This document shows, piece after piece, positions 12,193 to 23,950 of a stretch of DNA of 64,000 bases. This stretch comes from Delphinapterus leucas (Eukaryota > Chordata > Mammalia > Artiodactyla > Monodontidae), in assembly GCF_002288925.2 (NCBI RefSeq), contig NW_022098001.1, forward strand, positions 11,126,495 through 11,190,494, in the 5' to 3' direction. Each line of letters begins with the position of its first letter. Within the stretch, counting starts at the first letter, position 1. The position numbers were made by a program, and so were the translations under genes. The notes beneath the pieces are model-generated. The model did not search any database and had not been told where the DNA came from. It saw only the letters and a list, made by a program, of their open reading frames with translations.

Positions 12193-13554
12193 AAGATGTA
12201 TTCTAGATGAAATAGCTTTGAGGTAGAAGAAGGCCATGGCTGCGATGTGAAGTATAACTTCTGGCGTGTCACGCATTTAGATTTCAGGGTTGACCTGTTG
12301 CAGCAACTCGCATCACCTCACTTCTAAAATAATGCAGATAATACCAAGTGTACAGGGTGTTGTTAGGACTGAATTAGATAATCACTGTTAAAAGAAAAGT
12401 AACTCAAATTCAACGAGTCCCTAAATAGCACATTCTACCTACCTGGAATTGTGCTGGATGCTAGAGATTCAAGCCCCAAAAGCCTGCCCTCAGGGACGTT
12501 TTAGTCTAGCAGGGCAGACCTGTAAACAGACAGATTACAGTATGTGGCAAATGTCCAGTCATTGGAGGGTACACAATACACAGGAGGGAGTGGTTAATTC
12601 TGGAGGATTCAGGAAAAGTGACACCAAAAGGGTAGATGGGTAGCTATCTGAGGAAGAGCTAGAGCTTGCCAGGTTAGAAGAGGCAGAGGCCTGCCCCAGG
12701 TGAGATGGGTTTGGTCATGAATGGTGGGATGTGCTTAGCAAGGAAGGCCCATTACTGGTCCTTAGAACATTCATCTAAGCCCTGGGATTCCCAGATTCCA
12801 CTTCCTATGGGGATGGGTCACTCCCAGTGAGCAGGCAGGGCTGGCGGAGGTCTGGGAAAGCATGAAGTTCTCATTTGCTGGTGGTAAAGAAAATACAAGT
12901 TTTAATTTTTTTTTTAAGGCCATAAAAAACTGTCTTGTTTTTTTTTTTGTATTCACTTTGAAGGGACCAGCGGTATCCGTGTCTGCCTCCCCAGGTGGAC
13001 TGTGAATTCCTAGGGGACAGGGACAGACCTGGTCATGTATGCCGCCGGGTTCCCAAAGCCCAGGTCCTAGTCTGTGGCCAGAGCTCCTCAAACCCTGTTG
13101 AATCCAAAGGAGCGTAAACCTCACCTGGTTCCCGGGCTGCAGCGCTGGACAACAAAACTGAAGGCCCCTCCAGGGCCTGCTTTCCTGAATCTCCATCCGC
13201 GGACGTGTCAGAGGCTGAACTGAGGTTCCTCTCCCGGGGACCTGGGGGAGCGCCTGTGTCGGTCCACGGCGCCACCCCGCGGCCAGACCCGGGAACTTCA
13301 TCGTCTCGGACTGTGGGAGCCCACCCCCCACCACCACCCACCACCGCCACCACCTTGCCAGTAGGATCATCCTCATTCCCGCGGTTTTGAGGGAAATAGG
13401 AATCCTGAGCTGGTCAGCCTCAGCCCCACCTCCTTCCCCCTATGAGTCTCTGAGAAAGGACAGGCAATGCTTTGACCTCCATTGTTTTGGTCCTTGATAC
13501 CTTAAGCCCCTGTTTGCTAAGGGCCTATTAAAGGGAGGTCACTGTGACAACCCA
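12193..13554. other. Intergenic with a CpG-rich pocket at about 13180-13320
   Basis: 12460-12700 resembles an old dispersed repeat (CCCTCAGGGACGTTTTAGTC). About 13180-13320 is CpG-rich (GGCGCCACCCCGCGGCC) and is followed by a CCACCACCACC-type tract. No gene was recognised on either strand. Confidence 0.45.
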
Positions 13555-13765
13555 GTTAAGGACTTGGACAGATGTGGGCTTGATCCTAATTAGCTGTGTG
13601 ACCCTGGGCATTGCCTCACCTCACGGGGCCTCAGTTTGCCTCTCTATAGAATGCGGATTATATAACTCAGAATTGCTGTGAGGATTACAGAACATAAGCC
13701 GTGTAAATGAAGCCAAGGATCTGTGAATGGCACGTGGCAAGTGCTCGACAAATATAAACACAAGC
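13555..13765 (+). repeat. MIR SINE
   Basis: MIR order is clear: TTAGCTGTGTGACCCTGGGC, GGGGCCTCAGTTTGCCTCTC, TTGCTGTGAGGATTACAGAA, GCAAGTGCTCGACAAATAT. Confidence 0.85.
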
Positions 13766-15134
13766 ATTTGTGCTTCTATAACTCCACTTGAGTCTTGCTT
13801 CGAGACGGTGAGGTGGACGCTGATATTATTTCCATTTTAACGGAAATAAAATGGAAATGGTGGATCCAACCGCTTAAGGGACCTGCCCGGGGCCTTTCGG
13901 CAAAGGGAAGGCCAGGACTTGAACCCAAGCCTTGTTGTTCTCGCCAGCTTTCCAGGCAGCTTCTGAAAGAAGAGATGCAGAGGGCAGAGCCGCCAAAGAA
14001 AAGTTGGGGGCAACACAGGAGAGGAAGAAAGAGTAGCTGCAGAACTTGAGCGCAGCATAGGCCTGCTCCACTCTCTTGTGGATGTTAGACTCTTTCCGGA
14101 AAAAGTTTTAGTTGAAGAGATGGTCCTGAGAAGCACCTGGCCCTGTCAGAACACCTGGGCTCTGGTTCCAGCTGTGACTGGGTGAAAGTGCGACGTCCCC
14201 TCCTCGGCAAAATGAGCGAGGGGGTTGGCCAAGACGTCTCTCAGGGCCTTTCAGCTCCCAACCTGTCCCTGGACAGCCTGCCTTGCAGAGACCCTGTATG
14301 TGTCCAGGGTCGGGGGTCATCACCGTTGGCCCTCAGAGACCTCGGATGGAAGGAAAGGAGGACACAGAGCTCTGGCCTGGGGGGGTGACAGGTGGAAAGA
14401 ATAACTCAACTCACTCTCATGAACAGGAGATTAACATTAATTCTCGTTGGGACTGCAGGGCTGGGCCCGAAGAGGCCCACACAAGCGGCCGGGGGAGGAG
14501 CAGGGCTCGGATGCAGGCGGGGGAGCCAGGCCCGCTGACTGGGGGGCAAGATGAGAAGAATCGGATGAGCTGAGGCTTCGAAGACCAGCACTGGGCAGAG
14601 CGGGAGGAGAGGCAAGTGCTGGGAGACCACCTCTCTGGTTTCAGAAAGACCATGCTGTGCTGTGTACCCAGTCCTCTCTGGGAGGAAGAGTGGCTGTTTT
14701 TTTTTATTGCCTTGCTTTTTGGCTGATGTTTCAAACACGAGCAGGCCAACTGGGAGATGTAATCACGGGCCTTTCATACATGCCTATCAATGGCAAGATG
14801 AACAGTTTGGGTGGTGCTCGAATCATAAATAACAGCAGCATATTGGGGCAAAATGAAGAGAGAGAAAAGCAAGTGAAATAAATCTACTGGGACTCCAGGG
14901 CCATCTTTCCTAGGAAAACATCAGGATGGGAAAGGCTTGATTCCTATGTCAGACCGAGAGCCAGAATTCTGAACTCTCTTCACGTGGCACCAAAGGAGCA
15001 AGTTGTTGACCTTGAATGGCTTCAGGACGTGCCCACGTCTGATTCACGCTTGTGTCTGGCCCTCCGGTGCCTGGCACAGAACACACTCTGATGGTCCAAA
15101 TGGGTGAAGGACGGGGGGCAGCAAAGCCTGGCGA
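13766..15134. other. Intergenic, nothing recognised
   Basis: No exon or named repeat. Short frames on both strands look like chance. Confidence 0.4.
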
Positions 15135-15320
15135 CCAGACCCCAAATCTGTATCTTTCTAGCAGATTACCGAATTTCTCTAAACCTCAGTTTCCTCATCT
15201 GTAAAGTGGAGACAGTAATAAGAGTGTGGTTGTAAATAGTAAATAGAATATCGCACACAAAGCCTAGTGTACAGTGATCACAGTGTCAGTGCCTCTTTGT
15301 TACTGCTAATGACTGAAGGA
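15135..15320 (+). repeat. MIR SINE
   Basis: AAACCTCAGTTTCCTCATCT then GTAAAGTGGAGACAGTAATA is a well-kept MIR core. Confidence 0.8.
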
Positions 15321-16673
15321 AGTAGCTGGAAACTGAAAATCCATCCCACATGCCACGCTGGTATAATTAAGTTTTTTCATACCACAGGGAGGTACAGGCT
15401 GAGGAAGCACTGGTGACGATGATGAGGGAGGTGTTATGCTGGGGTTTGGGGCTCCCTAGCCACCCCTGTTCCCCTCTTTCCTCTCTGCACTCCCCCTCAG
15501 ACTCGGGGAGGTGTCCGCCGATTCAGGCTGCAAACGTGGCAGACACGCAACGCAGCCCACGGCCCCCCTCAACTCTGGCCTCTGGGAGGGTGGGGTGGGC
15601 AGAGCTGTCTGTGATGATGCTGGCCCAGGAAAAACAAACCCCAGACCCCAAACCCGCATTGACCCCAGGCTGAAGGCCAGCTTCCCCTTGGCTACCACTT
15701 CCTTCCCCGTCCAGGGTACCCCGTCCCCAGTGTGTTCAGCTAAACGAATGGCAAGCTTTGGGGGGAGCCAAGCTCTGCCCTTAGGAAAAAACAATTCCTA
15801 CCTTCTCTCCTCTCTGTTCCAAAGGGATAGCTCTGACTGCCACAGAGAGGCAGAAAACCATAAATGACACATCAAGGAATTTAATGGGGTGAGATATTAG
15901 GCTTTGCATGAGAGCCCAAGTTCCAGGAGCACCTTCGAAGGAAATCTTTCTTTCGGTTTGGTGCCTCCTGCCACCCGGCTGGGGTGCCCGGAGGTCTTCA
16001 GCCGCTTCAGTGCCCTGCGCTCCAGGGCCAGTTAGTGCCAAGCCAGCCAAGCTCCTCTCCACATGAGGTGCCACCACAGATGCCCCCGCCAAGGCGCCCA
16101 TGGTGAAGGATTGTAGCTGCTTCTCAAAGGCTGCTCAGGCTTGCGTGGGCGTGAAGTCGGTGGACAGGACCAACTCGGGGCATCCGAGACGCCTGATGAG
16201 GCCAAATGCAATCAGACACTCTGACTTCTCTCGGTAGACGCTTTGGGCTCCATCTCTCAATAGCATAACCAGGGAGTCCGGACCGGGCATCTGGGCCGGG
16301 CATCTCAGGCACGGCATCCAGCGCTTAACGCCTAAGGGGCTGAGGCAAAACGCCATCCCAGGCGCCACTGGAGCGTCTCCAGTGGGAGCTTGCAGGGCTT
16401 GGCAAAGTACCCATGAGTTACTTAAAGGGACATCAGGACACTGGGACTCCAGGGCCATTAGATCTTGGAAGAAAGACAAGTTCCTGACCAGAATATTCAG
16501 AAATTAGAAACCAGGCCTGTTTAAAACACACACACAAACACACATACACACAAAAACCTTAGGTCCTGCTAATTCATAACACCCAAAAAGAGCGGCATTC
16601 AAATTTGTGAAAAGTCAGTGAGCGGCAAAAATGTCAGAATCTTAGAAGTGGAAAAAAACCAAAAGATGCCTGT
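15321..16673. other. Intergenic; long minus-strand frame interrupted by one TGA at 15781-16479
   Basis: On the minus strand 16479-15781 is open in one frame except for a single TGA at 16137-16135. I do not recognise the product and see no intron borders or poly-A tail that would prove a processed pseudogene. It is GC-rich, so a chance frame is possible. A CA/CAAA-rich stretch lies at 16527-16557. Confidence 0.3.
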
Positions 16674-16836
16674 TATGGTGATTCTCAGACATGATCCCAC
16701 AAATGGCCTGTGTTGGAATCACAAAGGGAGCTTAATAAAAATTACAGATTTCAGGGCCACCGATGCTCAGAAATTTGTGTTTTTATCAAACTCCCCAGGT
16801 GCTTCTGATGACAACCAGGTTTAGAAACCACTGAAT
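16674..16836 (+). repeat. MER5-type hAT-Charlie element
   Basis: It starts GTGATTCTCAGACATGATCC and ends CCAGGTTTAGAAACCACTG, the inverted-end arrangement of MER5 elements, with the CCCCAGGTGCTTCTGATG motif inside. Confidence 0.6.
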
Positions 16837-16894
16837 CGATCTGCTGCACCTGCAACTTTCCTGTGGACGTGAATCCCCTAGCGACTTTCTTCAA

Positions 16895-16995
16895 ATGCAA
16901 ACTCGTTTCAGGAGGTCTGGGGTACGGCCTGAGACCCTGCATTTCTAATGCTCATGCTGCTGGTCTCAGGACCACATTCTAAGTAGCAAGACTGG
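16895..16995 (+). repeat. MER5-type fragment
   Basis: GAGGTCTGGGGTACGGCCTG, then CATGCTGCTGGTCTCAGGAC, matches the right half of MER5A. Confidence 0.6.
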
Positions 16996-17029
16996 ATAAA
17001 ATGTGTGTATTTCTCAGACAGAAAAGACA

Positions 17030-17700
17030 TGTCGAGGTAGAAATGTACCTTTCAACTATTCATGGGTAAGGAAAGAATTTATTAGTACAGGATGCTTGTG
17101 AGAGATACAAGCGGGCGGGCAAAGGAGTGGTGCCCTGAGAACTTAGTGGGCTACAGTTTTATAATCAAAGGAAAAGTTGGGGGGAGGGGAAGACCACCTT
17201 CTTCCTCATTCTTGAGTAGACGTCACCGTTTCATCATTGGTTCCTCCCGCACGTCGGGCAGGGGAGTTTTCTTGGTCCCTACATGGTCAAGCTGGGACTG
17301 TCATGGCACAACGGAAATAAGCAAAAAGGCAAGTAACGTATACTAATATACGATAAACCATCTCAGGTTTCAGTCTAATTTCATCTTTTCCTTGTATTTT
17401 GGTTTTTAGTGTGCGCAGAAGAGCATGTCCTAGGATTCATTAACTTACTGACCTCACTGGGCAGGATGTGGGTCTCACATTACCCTTGTGTTGTTGTTTG
17501 GGGGCATGTCTCATGCTTCTGTTGCATGTTTTGTTGCTAAGCAAGCCTGCTTTCTTGAGTGATCATTCATTTACAGGGGACTCCCATACTTTTTTTGTCT
17601 ACTCGCAATCCCCCAGTGGGATTAATTATTTAATCACCTACTTTGGCCCTTTTCTCTGTCCCTATCAATATTACCGAGGAAACGGATACACTGAGCTGCA
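17030..17700 (-). repeat. Possible retroviral LTR
   Basis: A minus-strand AATAAA near 17070 and a U/R-like organisation (CTCACAAGCATCCTGTACT in reverse) suggest an LTR read on the minus strand. I could not define TG...CA ends or a target duplication, so the call is tentative. Confidence 0.35.
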
Positions 17701-18102
17701 GGCATGGGGGAGGCTGAGAGAGGAACCCCTGAGTTCGGAGGAAAACAATGAGGTGGGTGGGGACGAGCCAAAGGGAGCTGGAAGCTAGTTGGGCAGAAAC
17801 GACGGGAGAGTCAGCCCTAGAGCCAGCAGAACATCTCCACTGGGGGATTTCCTTACCAGACAGGAGTCCTGGGACTTGTTTCCTAACGATGGCTGCAGGC
17901 GTACCATGGGCAATATTCAGAACCATGCCAGGAGGGGCTCACCGAAGGAGAAAGGCTGTCCACAGAGACACCCCACCCCCGGAAGGACAGGTGGCAGCGG
18001 CTGGACCATAGCTGTCCCCACTTTGGCAAGATCAGCTTCAGAGTCTACACGCCAACTGCTGGAACTTATTCCAGAAAACTCATCAAGCACCTCCCCATAC
18101 AA

Positions 18103-18136
18103 GCGTGCACATGCGTGCGCACACACACACACACAC
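18103..18136. repeat. 34-base alternating purine-pyrimidine tract
   Basis: Strict purine-pyrimidine alternation for 34 bases, starting GCGTGCACATGCGTGCGC and ending in (AC)n, with CpG steps. Such tracts favour Z-DNA under negative supercoiling. Confidence 0.8.
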
Positions 18137-19266
18137 CCCTTGGCTTCTCAAAAGTGGCACCATGAGAGAGTCACCTATTCCGAGGGCTCTACCCCCGGGA
18201 CACAGCTTTTGTTCAGCGCTTGCTGCAACCTTGCCTTAGCTGCACCTCTTCTGCCTCGGGGCTTTGCACAGGCCTCCCTGGGATGCCCACGAGCAGATTC
18301 TGCCGTTCTAGCCCCTGTGCAAACCTGGAGGTGCAAGGAAATGAAGACTCCCTGGGGTAGCCCTTGCCCAGGAGGAATGAGAGCTGATACAGAGATTCCC
18401 CTCTCCTGGGCCTCACGTGGACAGTGCGGGGTGCCCTTACTGTCCAGCTGTAAGGGCATGTCTCCACGGGTGACCAGCTGAATAATGCACGCTTCATCGG
18501 CTCTCACTCCTTCTCCAGTTCCCTTTGCCCCGGCTCTGCATTCCCATTCCCTTAGGTCACTTTCTAAAACAAACTACCTGCCCGTAAGCCATCCAGGCTC
18601 TGCTTTTGAGGAAAACCAGGCTCACACACGCCTCAAGCAGTAGCGGCTAAATCCTGCAGGGCAAGGGAGGAGAAGGCTGGAGACTTCAGAGAGGACCCAC
18701 AGTGAGCCAGAATGTTCGAGGTGCTCCCTAAAGCCAGCAGCCCCTGCCTGAGGCTCATGCAGCAGTGCAGGGGTGTTCTGAGAACAAATTATGTCTTGTC
18801 CAAAAAATAATTTAAGGTCCTCTGTGAGATGCTGGAAACAAGAGAAGGGAAGCTAAAAGAAATGAGGCTTGTTTAGACTGGAGAAGAGAAAGCAAAAAGG
18901 TTAATAACTGACTTCCTAAAAGTAAACTGCTTGTTCTCAATGTTAGCCCACGGAAGCAGGGAGGAAGGGAGACAGGCTGAAGCTGGGGCTAAAGGGCTAG
19001 GTCGCCCATCAGCATGCTGCCAAGGGGGAGCTGGCATCTTCAGGTGAAGTAATGAGCTCCCCGTCATGGGAGGCATCCAGCAAACTTATTGGGGATAATG
19101 TGTATGGGATTTATTTTTTAGATGAGAGCTTTTCAAGTTGTTTCTTCTCTAGGCCCCTCTTTAAAAATCACGGAGCCTTTTCAAAGTAGGATCTTGGGAG
19201 TAGGGGTCTGCCCCAGAAGAGAGAACATTGCTTGATCTGTAACCTCATAAACTCCCCCAGTCCGAC

Positions 19267-19267
<1 letters not shown>

Positions 19268-19303
<36 letters not shown>
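19268..19303. repeat. (CA)n microsatellite
   Basis: About 17-18 uninterrupted CA units. Confidence 0.97.
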
Positions 19304-19305
<2 letters not shown>

Positions 19306-19497
19306 GAATTGTATTCCACTTCTGATGTTATTCCACAGCAGGCGGTTTTCTCATGAGGTCTTGGCACCACCTAGTGGCTCCTTAGTCCATTACAACATAT
19401 ACTGGGGGTAGATGGTATTGTAGTTTGAACACAAACACCCTCTTTGATTAAGACATTGATTCAACAAAAATATATTAAATACAAGATATGGGTGAGG

Positions 19498-19776
19498 ACT
19501 TCCCTGATGACGAAGTGGTTAAGAATCCGCCTGCCAATGCAGGGGACACAGGTTCGATCCCTGGTCCGGGAAGATCCCACGTGCCGTGGAGCAACTAAGC
19601 CCGTGCGCCACAACTACTGAGCCTGCACTCTAGAGCCCGCGAGCCACAACTACTGAGCCCGCGTGCTGAAGCCCACACACCTACAGCCCGTGCTCCACAA
19701 CAAGAGAAGCCACAGCGCACCGCAACAATGACCCAACGCCGCCAAAAATAAATGAATGAATGAATTTTAAAAAAAA
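19498..19776 (+). repeat. CHR SINE with 14-bp target duplication
   Basis: Full-length long-subfamily SINE ending GCCAAAAATAAATGAATGAA. It is flanked by perfect direct repeats AGATATGGGTGAGG at 19484-19497 and 19777-19790. Confidence 0.95.
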
Positions 19777-19790
19777 AGATATGGGTGAGG

Positions 19791-20484
19791 GACTCTGCTA
19801 GAATCTGAGGTGCAAAGGTAACCAAAAAGACATGGTGTCCCCTTCATGAAGCTCACGGCCTAATGGAAAGACAACAAACAAGTAAACAACAAAATAATCA
19901 TTACACATCGTGCTGTCATCAGGAAATAAATCCATTGTGTGAAAGAAAATAACGTAGGCAGGAGCGGGTCTCCCTGAGAAACATTAGGCCAAGCTCAGCA
20001 GGATGGGATGAGAGGGACAGGGGTGCAGAAAGCATGGGGGAGGGGTGACAACATTCCATGAAGGCAAAGCACAGCACATGTCTGGTGGCATCAAGAGCCT
20101 GGCTGGTCAAGGAGCCTAAAGATCAGTGTGTTTAGTGCAAAGTGAAGAGGACGAAGCGGGGTGCAATGAGGCTGGGGCAAGGACCTAGGAGTGGTCCACG
20201 TTTGTAAACACTTCCTTAAGCGAAAGCACACGGGTGGTTAAGGTGGGTTCTTCCAGAACAGTACCTGGTTGAATTTTAATTTTAAAAAAAGAAGGAAAAT
20301 GCCATTATGTGAACTTGGCCGTTTGCTCCAATGCAGCAGGACCCCATCCGGGGACGTCAGTGACAGCTGCATGCCCTGCTGAAGACAAGCCTACATCTAT
20401 CTGCTCCTGCCCTGCATGATAAGCTGATAAGTTTCTGTGTCCTTGGCTAATTGCATTGAACCTCATATTAAAGTCTAGACCACG
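19791..20484. other. Intergenic; old dispersed repeat likely at about 19800-20200
   Basis: CCTTCATGAAGCTCACGGCC and AGACAACAAACAAGTAAACA resemble a common old mammalian repeat (family not resolved). No gene recognised. Confidence 0.35.
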
Positions 20485-20602
20485 GGTTCTCAATCCTGGC
20501 TGCAAGTCACCTGGAGCTCATAAGAATCCTAAAGTCAGGCCACACCCCTGACTCGTGAAGTCGGCATCCCTGGGGGTGGGCCTGAAGTAGGAGATAGGCC
20601 CC
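20485..20602 (+). repeat. MER5-type fragment
   Basis: GGTTCTCAATCCTGGCTGCA, then AGTCACCTGGAGCTCATAAG, matches the left half of MER5A. Confidence 0.6.
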
Positions 20603-20860
20603 TGGACCAGACAGCTGGTGTTTGTCAAGTGGAGCAAAACTGAAGTTTTGTCCTCAGCCAGACGAGAATGACACCCGTTTCCCTTCTTTCATTGATATGG
20701 AGGGAATGAACTAGCAGTGGGGAATTTCTTGCAGCAGAAATAGAAATGAATTTTCCTTTTCCTAAGAGCAAGGGAAAAAAAGGGAACAGCGAACAGACCA
20801 GGGGAGAAACATAACCTGGCCTGAAAGAGTTAATCACTCCTAGTTTTGTTTTGTTTTGTT

Positions 20861-21120
20861 TTTTAATAAATTTATTTATTTGTGGCTGAGTTAGGTCTTT
20901 GTTGCTGCACGCAGGCTTTCTCTAGTTGTGGCAAGTGGGGGCTACTCTTCGTTGCGGTGCGCGGGCTTCTCATCGCGGTGGCTTCTCTTGTTACGGAGCA
21001 CGTGCTCTAGAGCGCAGGCTCAGTAGTTGTGGTGCACAGGCTTAGCTGCTCCGCGGCATGTGGGATCTTCCCGGCAGGGCTCGAACCTGTGTCCCCTGCA
21101 TTGGCAGGCAGACTGTTAAT
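20861..21120 (-). repeat. CHR SINE, head truncated
   Basis: Minus orientation with a TTTATTTATTTGTGGCTGAG tail. The head breaks off after GGCAGGCAGACTGTTAAT instead of running to CACCAGGGAAGCCC, exactly where the LTR-like sequence begins. Confidence 0.85.
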
Positions 21121-21124
21121 AATC

Positions 21125-21696
21125 CGTCGTGTCTGTAACTAGATTTGTACTTCACAAAGCTAACCTCACTCCCTGACACTGTAAATTACACTCTGCACCT
21201 ATCACCCCTAACTCTGTGTGAGTTACACCCTGTGCCTATCACTCCCTAACCTTACTACACCCTGGTGCTTACATTCCCTATGCCCCCTTCTAATAAATGA
21301 CCCCCTTCTAACAAATCACCCCCTGTAGGGTCACCACTTCAGAGAAAAGGTTGCCGGCCGATAAACCAGAGACAAACGGACCCAATTACCAGAATACCAG
21401 ACCCAAGTTACCGGGCTGCCTGATGCCAGCTATGACTGTTTTGAAATAATGCAAAGGAAAAAGAATACAAGGCCTTCACTACTTTGATCCTTATCACATA
21501 CCCCGGACTGCAAGCCCCGCGTATAAAATCTTCTCCGATTCCCCGAGGAGGGAGGCGCATTTCTTGAGGCTCTAGCCTGCTGTGTCTTCCCTTCTGCCTG
21601 GCAGAAAAATAAAGCCATCTCTCTCATCCTCCAAAACCTCTGTCTCCCTATTTCTGTTCGGCATCGGTGCACAGAGAAGCCGAGATTTCGGCAACA
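21125..21696 (+). mobile_element. Gammaretrovirus-like (ERV1) LTR, apparently solo
   Basis: The right end is typical of gammaretroviral LTRs (CGAGATTTCGGCAACA, ending CA at 21696). A TATA-like GCGTATAAAATC sits near 21520 and AATAAA near 21607, so a U3-R-U5 order is readable on the plus strand. There is no primer-binding site or gag-like frame after it, hence solo. The left end is uncertain within about 10 bases and no target duplication was found. It is an old non-coding relic. Confidence 0.65.
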
Positions 21697-22899
21697 TCAC
21701 CTGCCACTGGCCGGGAAGAAAGAACTCACCCTGGGCAGGTGGCAGCCAAGACAGCAATGCAACATTGAGTACTAACTTCCGATAAAAGGAGAGTGAACAT
21801 CAGGGTCACGATAATCAAGCTCCATAAGGAACTGACAACACGCACTTAAGCGGTGCATGTCCTGCATGGGTTTTTTATACATTATATATTGCTGATGCTA
21901 TTTTCCTTAAAAGAAAACTGCCGACATACATCTCAATGCCTAGAAGGATATGCACCAGAAAGGTAACTGTGCCTACAACCTGGATGGTGAAAATCCAGGT
22001 GACTTAAGTTTTGTGATTGTTGTTGCTTATCTGCATTTTCTAGGTTTTTATGATGAATGTGGATTATTAACATAAAAACATTACTTATGTAATATTCTTA
22101 AAAAGCAGAGCATAATCACACAGACAGAATTCTGTTTCATGCACAATTCAGGCGTGTAGCTGGTCTCCAGGTGCTCAGCTCACAACTTGGCTGTCTCAGG
22201 ACACTTCCTGACTGAATGAAATCTCTACTGCTCAACCAGAGGGCGGGAGCCACACTGTACTTATTCGGGTGCTCGGCAGACACCTAGTAGGGTCACCATA
22301 AACACGTCCATTCATTTCATTGCTATAGAGAATAAGACCATTCCTATCAGTCTTTTTCACAACAGAAATGGACACTTTCCTGTTTATCTATTTATGCAAA
22401 TTCTGTCACACTGTTTTGCAAGGTATATTTCACGAAACTAGCGTTCTTCGGACAATAGTTATGCAAAAAAAAAAAAAGTGGTGGTCTGTGAAGGACAGAT
22501 TTCCTTCCTATCGGTATTTGCAGAGCCTCAACTATACACATATTCATTGTGGATGTGCAATAGGAGGGTACAGTATATGGCCTTCCCCAAATTTATGTAG
22601 CCATGAAACACTTTTTTCCCAGGAAACATCTCCAGGGACCAGTGCTCCCAGGAATGTATTTTGGGAAATGCTAGTCTATCCTCTTAGCGCATAGTTCTTT
22701 GACCTGCCACCACAAAGCAGAGCAATTGTGCCCTGTCCCCCGTGATGAGGGCAGGGCAGCAGGGCCCACGCGGGGTGCTGTACGGAATGAGACAGTGACA
22801 CAGCTCGCTCAGACTTCCGTCATCAAGCGAGCTAAGCCACAGAAGTGGCTTAGAGCCTCGAAAACAAATGAGGAATAGCCCATCAAATATTAACAACCA
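21697..22899. other. Intergenic, nothing firmly recognised
   Basis: AT-rich. 22200-22330 resembles an L2 3' end (AGAGGGCGGGAGCCACACTG). Otherwise no gene or clear repeat. Confidence 0.35.
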
Positions 22900-22919
22900 A
22901 GCACCAGGTGACATTTTAA

Positions 22920-22925
22920 TTTATT
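22920..22925 (-). terminator. Candidate POP1 poly-A signal AATAAA
   Basis: Read on the minus strand this is AATAAA, followed about 30 bases downstream by a GU-rich tract (GGTGCTTGGTTGTTAA), the usual arrangement of a cleavage and polyadenylation site. Another AATAAA lies in the SINE tail near 23650, but without such a downstream element that I could see. Confidence 0.4.
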
Positions 22926-23652
22926 CTGCTTACAGAAACCAAAAAAAAATTATACTATTTTTTTCAGTCTCATCTGCGTTGGACACAAATACTTTCAGAG
23001 GCAGAGCGAGAGGGAAAATGACAGACGTTTCACTGGCTACTGTAATACTGCTGTATCTCTCCCCAACCTGTCACTTCCCAAAGACAGTCACTGCCAAACG
23101 CTATTGCAAAAACACAATGCATTCAAGTCAATAACACCTAACTGTACATTTAAATAAAAAATTAATACTAATCCCACCTAAGCTCTGCTAGAAACGTATG
23201 GCAGAAAACGACGGAGTAAGAGTATGAGTGACACATAGGAGTATGAGTGCACGGCCACTAAAAGCTGATCAGCACCTGGCTTCCCTGCAAGTGAAAAAAA
23301 GCAGTGATGACGCCACTCTTCCATATGGGGCAGGAGGAGACCCCTCTTTTATACCCTGCTCAAAATGTCAGGCGGACAATGGGACTGCATGAACGTTTAA
23401 AAGCAGCTCGACATTTTAGCTATCCCCTTGCAGAGGTCATCGCTGCACTGCACGGCCGCACTTCCCAAAGTATGTCCCTAAGGACACTGGTCCTTGAAAA
23501 GAGAATTTGGGGCTCAAAAAGATTTATAAGATACTATTAAAAAAAAAAAAAAGATACTATAGACTATTATCCACTTCTTGGAGAATCACAATGTACATTA
23601 TCACATGGAAGGTTCTAGAAGTCCTTTAAAAAGAAATGCTTAACTGTATTTA

Positions 23653-23950
23653 TTTATTTACTTTTGGCTGCATTGGCAGCAGGGGCTACCCTTCATTGCG
23701 GTGCGCAGGCTTCTCATTACGGTGGCTTCTCTTGTTGCGGAGCATGGGCTCTAGGCGCGCGGGCCTCAGCACTTGTGGCATGCGGGCTCAGTAGTTGCGG
23801 CTCGCTGGCTCTAGAGCGCAGGCTCAGTAGTTTGTGGCGCACAGGCTTAGTTGTTCTGCGGCATGTGGGATCTTCCCGGACCAGGGCTCAAACCCATGTC
23901 CCCTGCATTGGCAGGTGGATTCTTAACCACTGTGCCACCAAGGAAGTCCC
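23653..23950 (-). repeat. CHR SINE with 15-bp target duplication, inside the presumed POP1 3' UTR
   Basis: Flanked by perfect GCTTAACTGTATTTA repeats at 23638-23652 and 23951-23965. It lies in the POP1 sense direction, and its TTTATT tail offers an extra minus-strand AATAAA. Confidence 0.95.

Larger units (their letters stand above)
17701..19497. other. Intergenic with two CA-rich simple repeats
   Basis: No exon recognised. It holds an alternating purine-pyrimidine tract (18103-18136) and a CA microsatellite (19268-19303). 18840-19080 is unremarkable unique sequence. Confidence 0.45.

Noticed and set aside
12771..13376. 201-codon minus-strand frame
   Set aside because: It crosses a poly-A/T tract and a CCACC-repeat region; no conserved domain is seen.
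1..22900. Exons of NIPAL2, the gene expected downstream of POP1 by mammalian synteny
   Set aside because: No membrane-protein-like exon with proper splice borders could be recognised; the gene probably lies further out.
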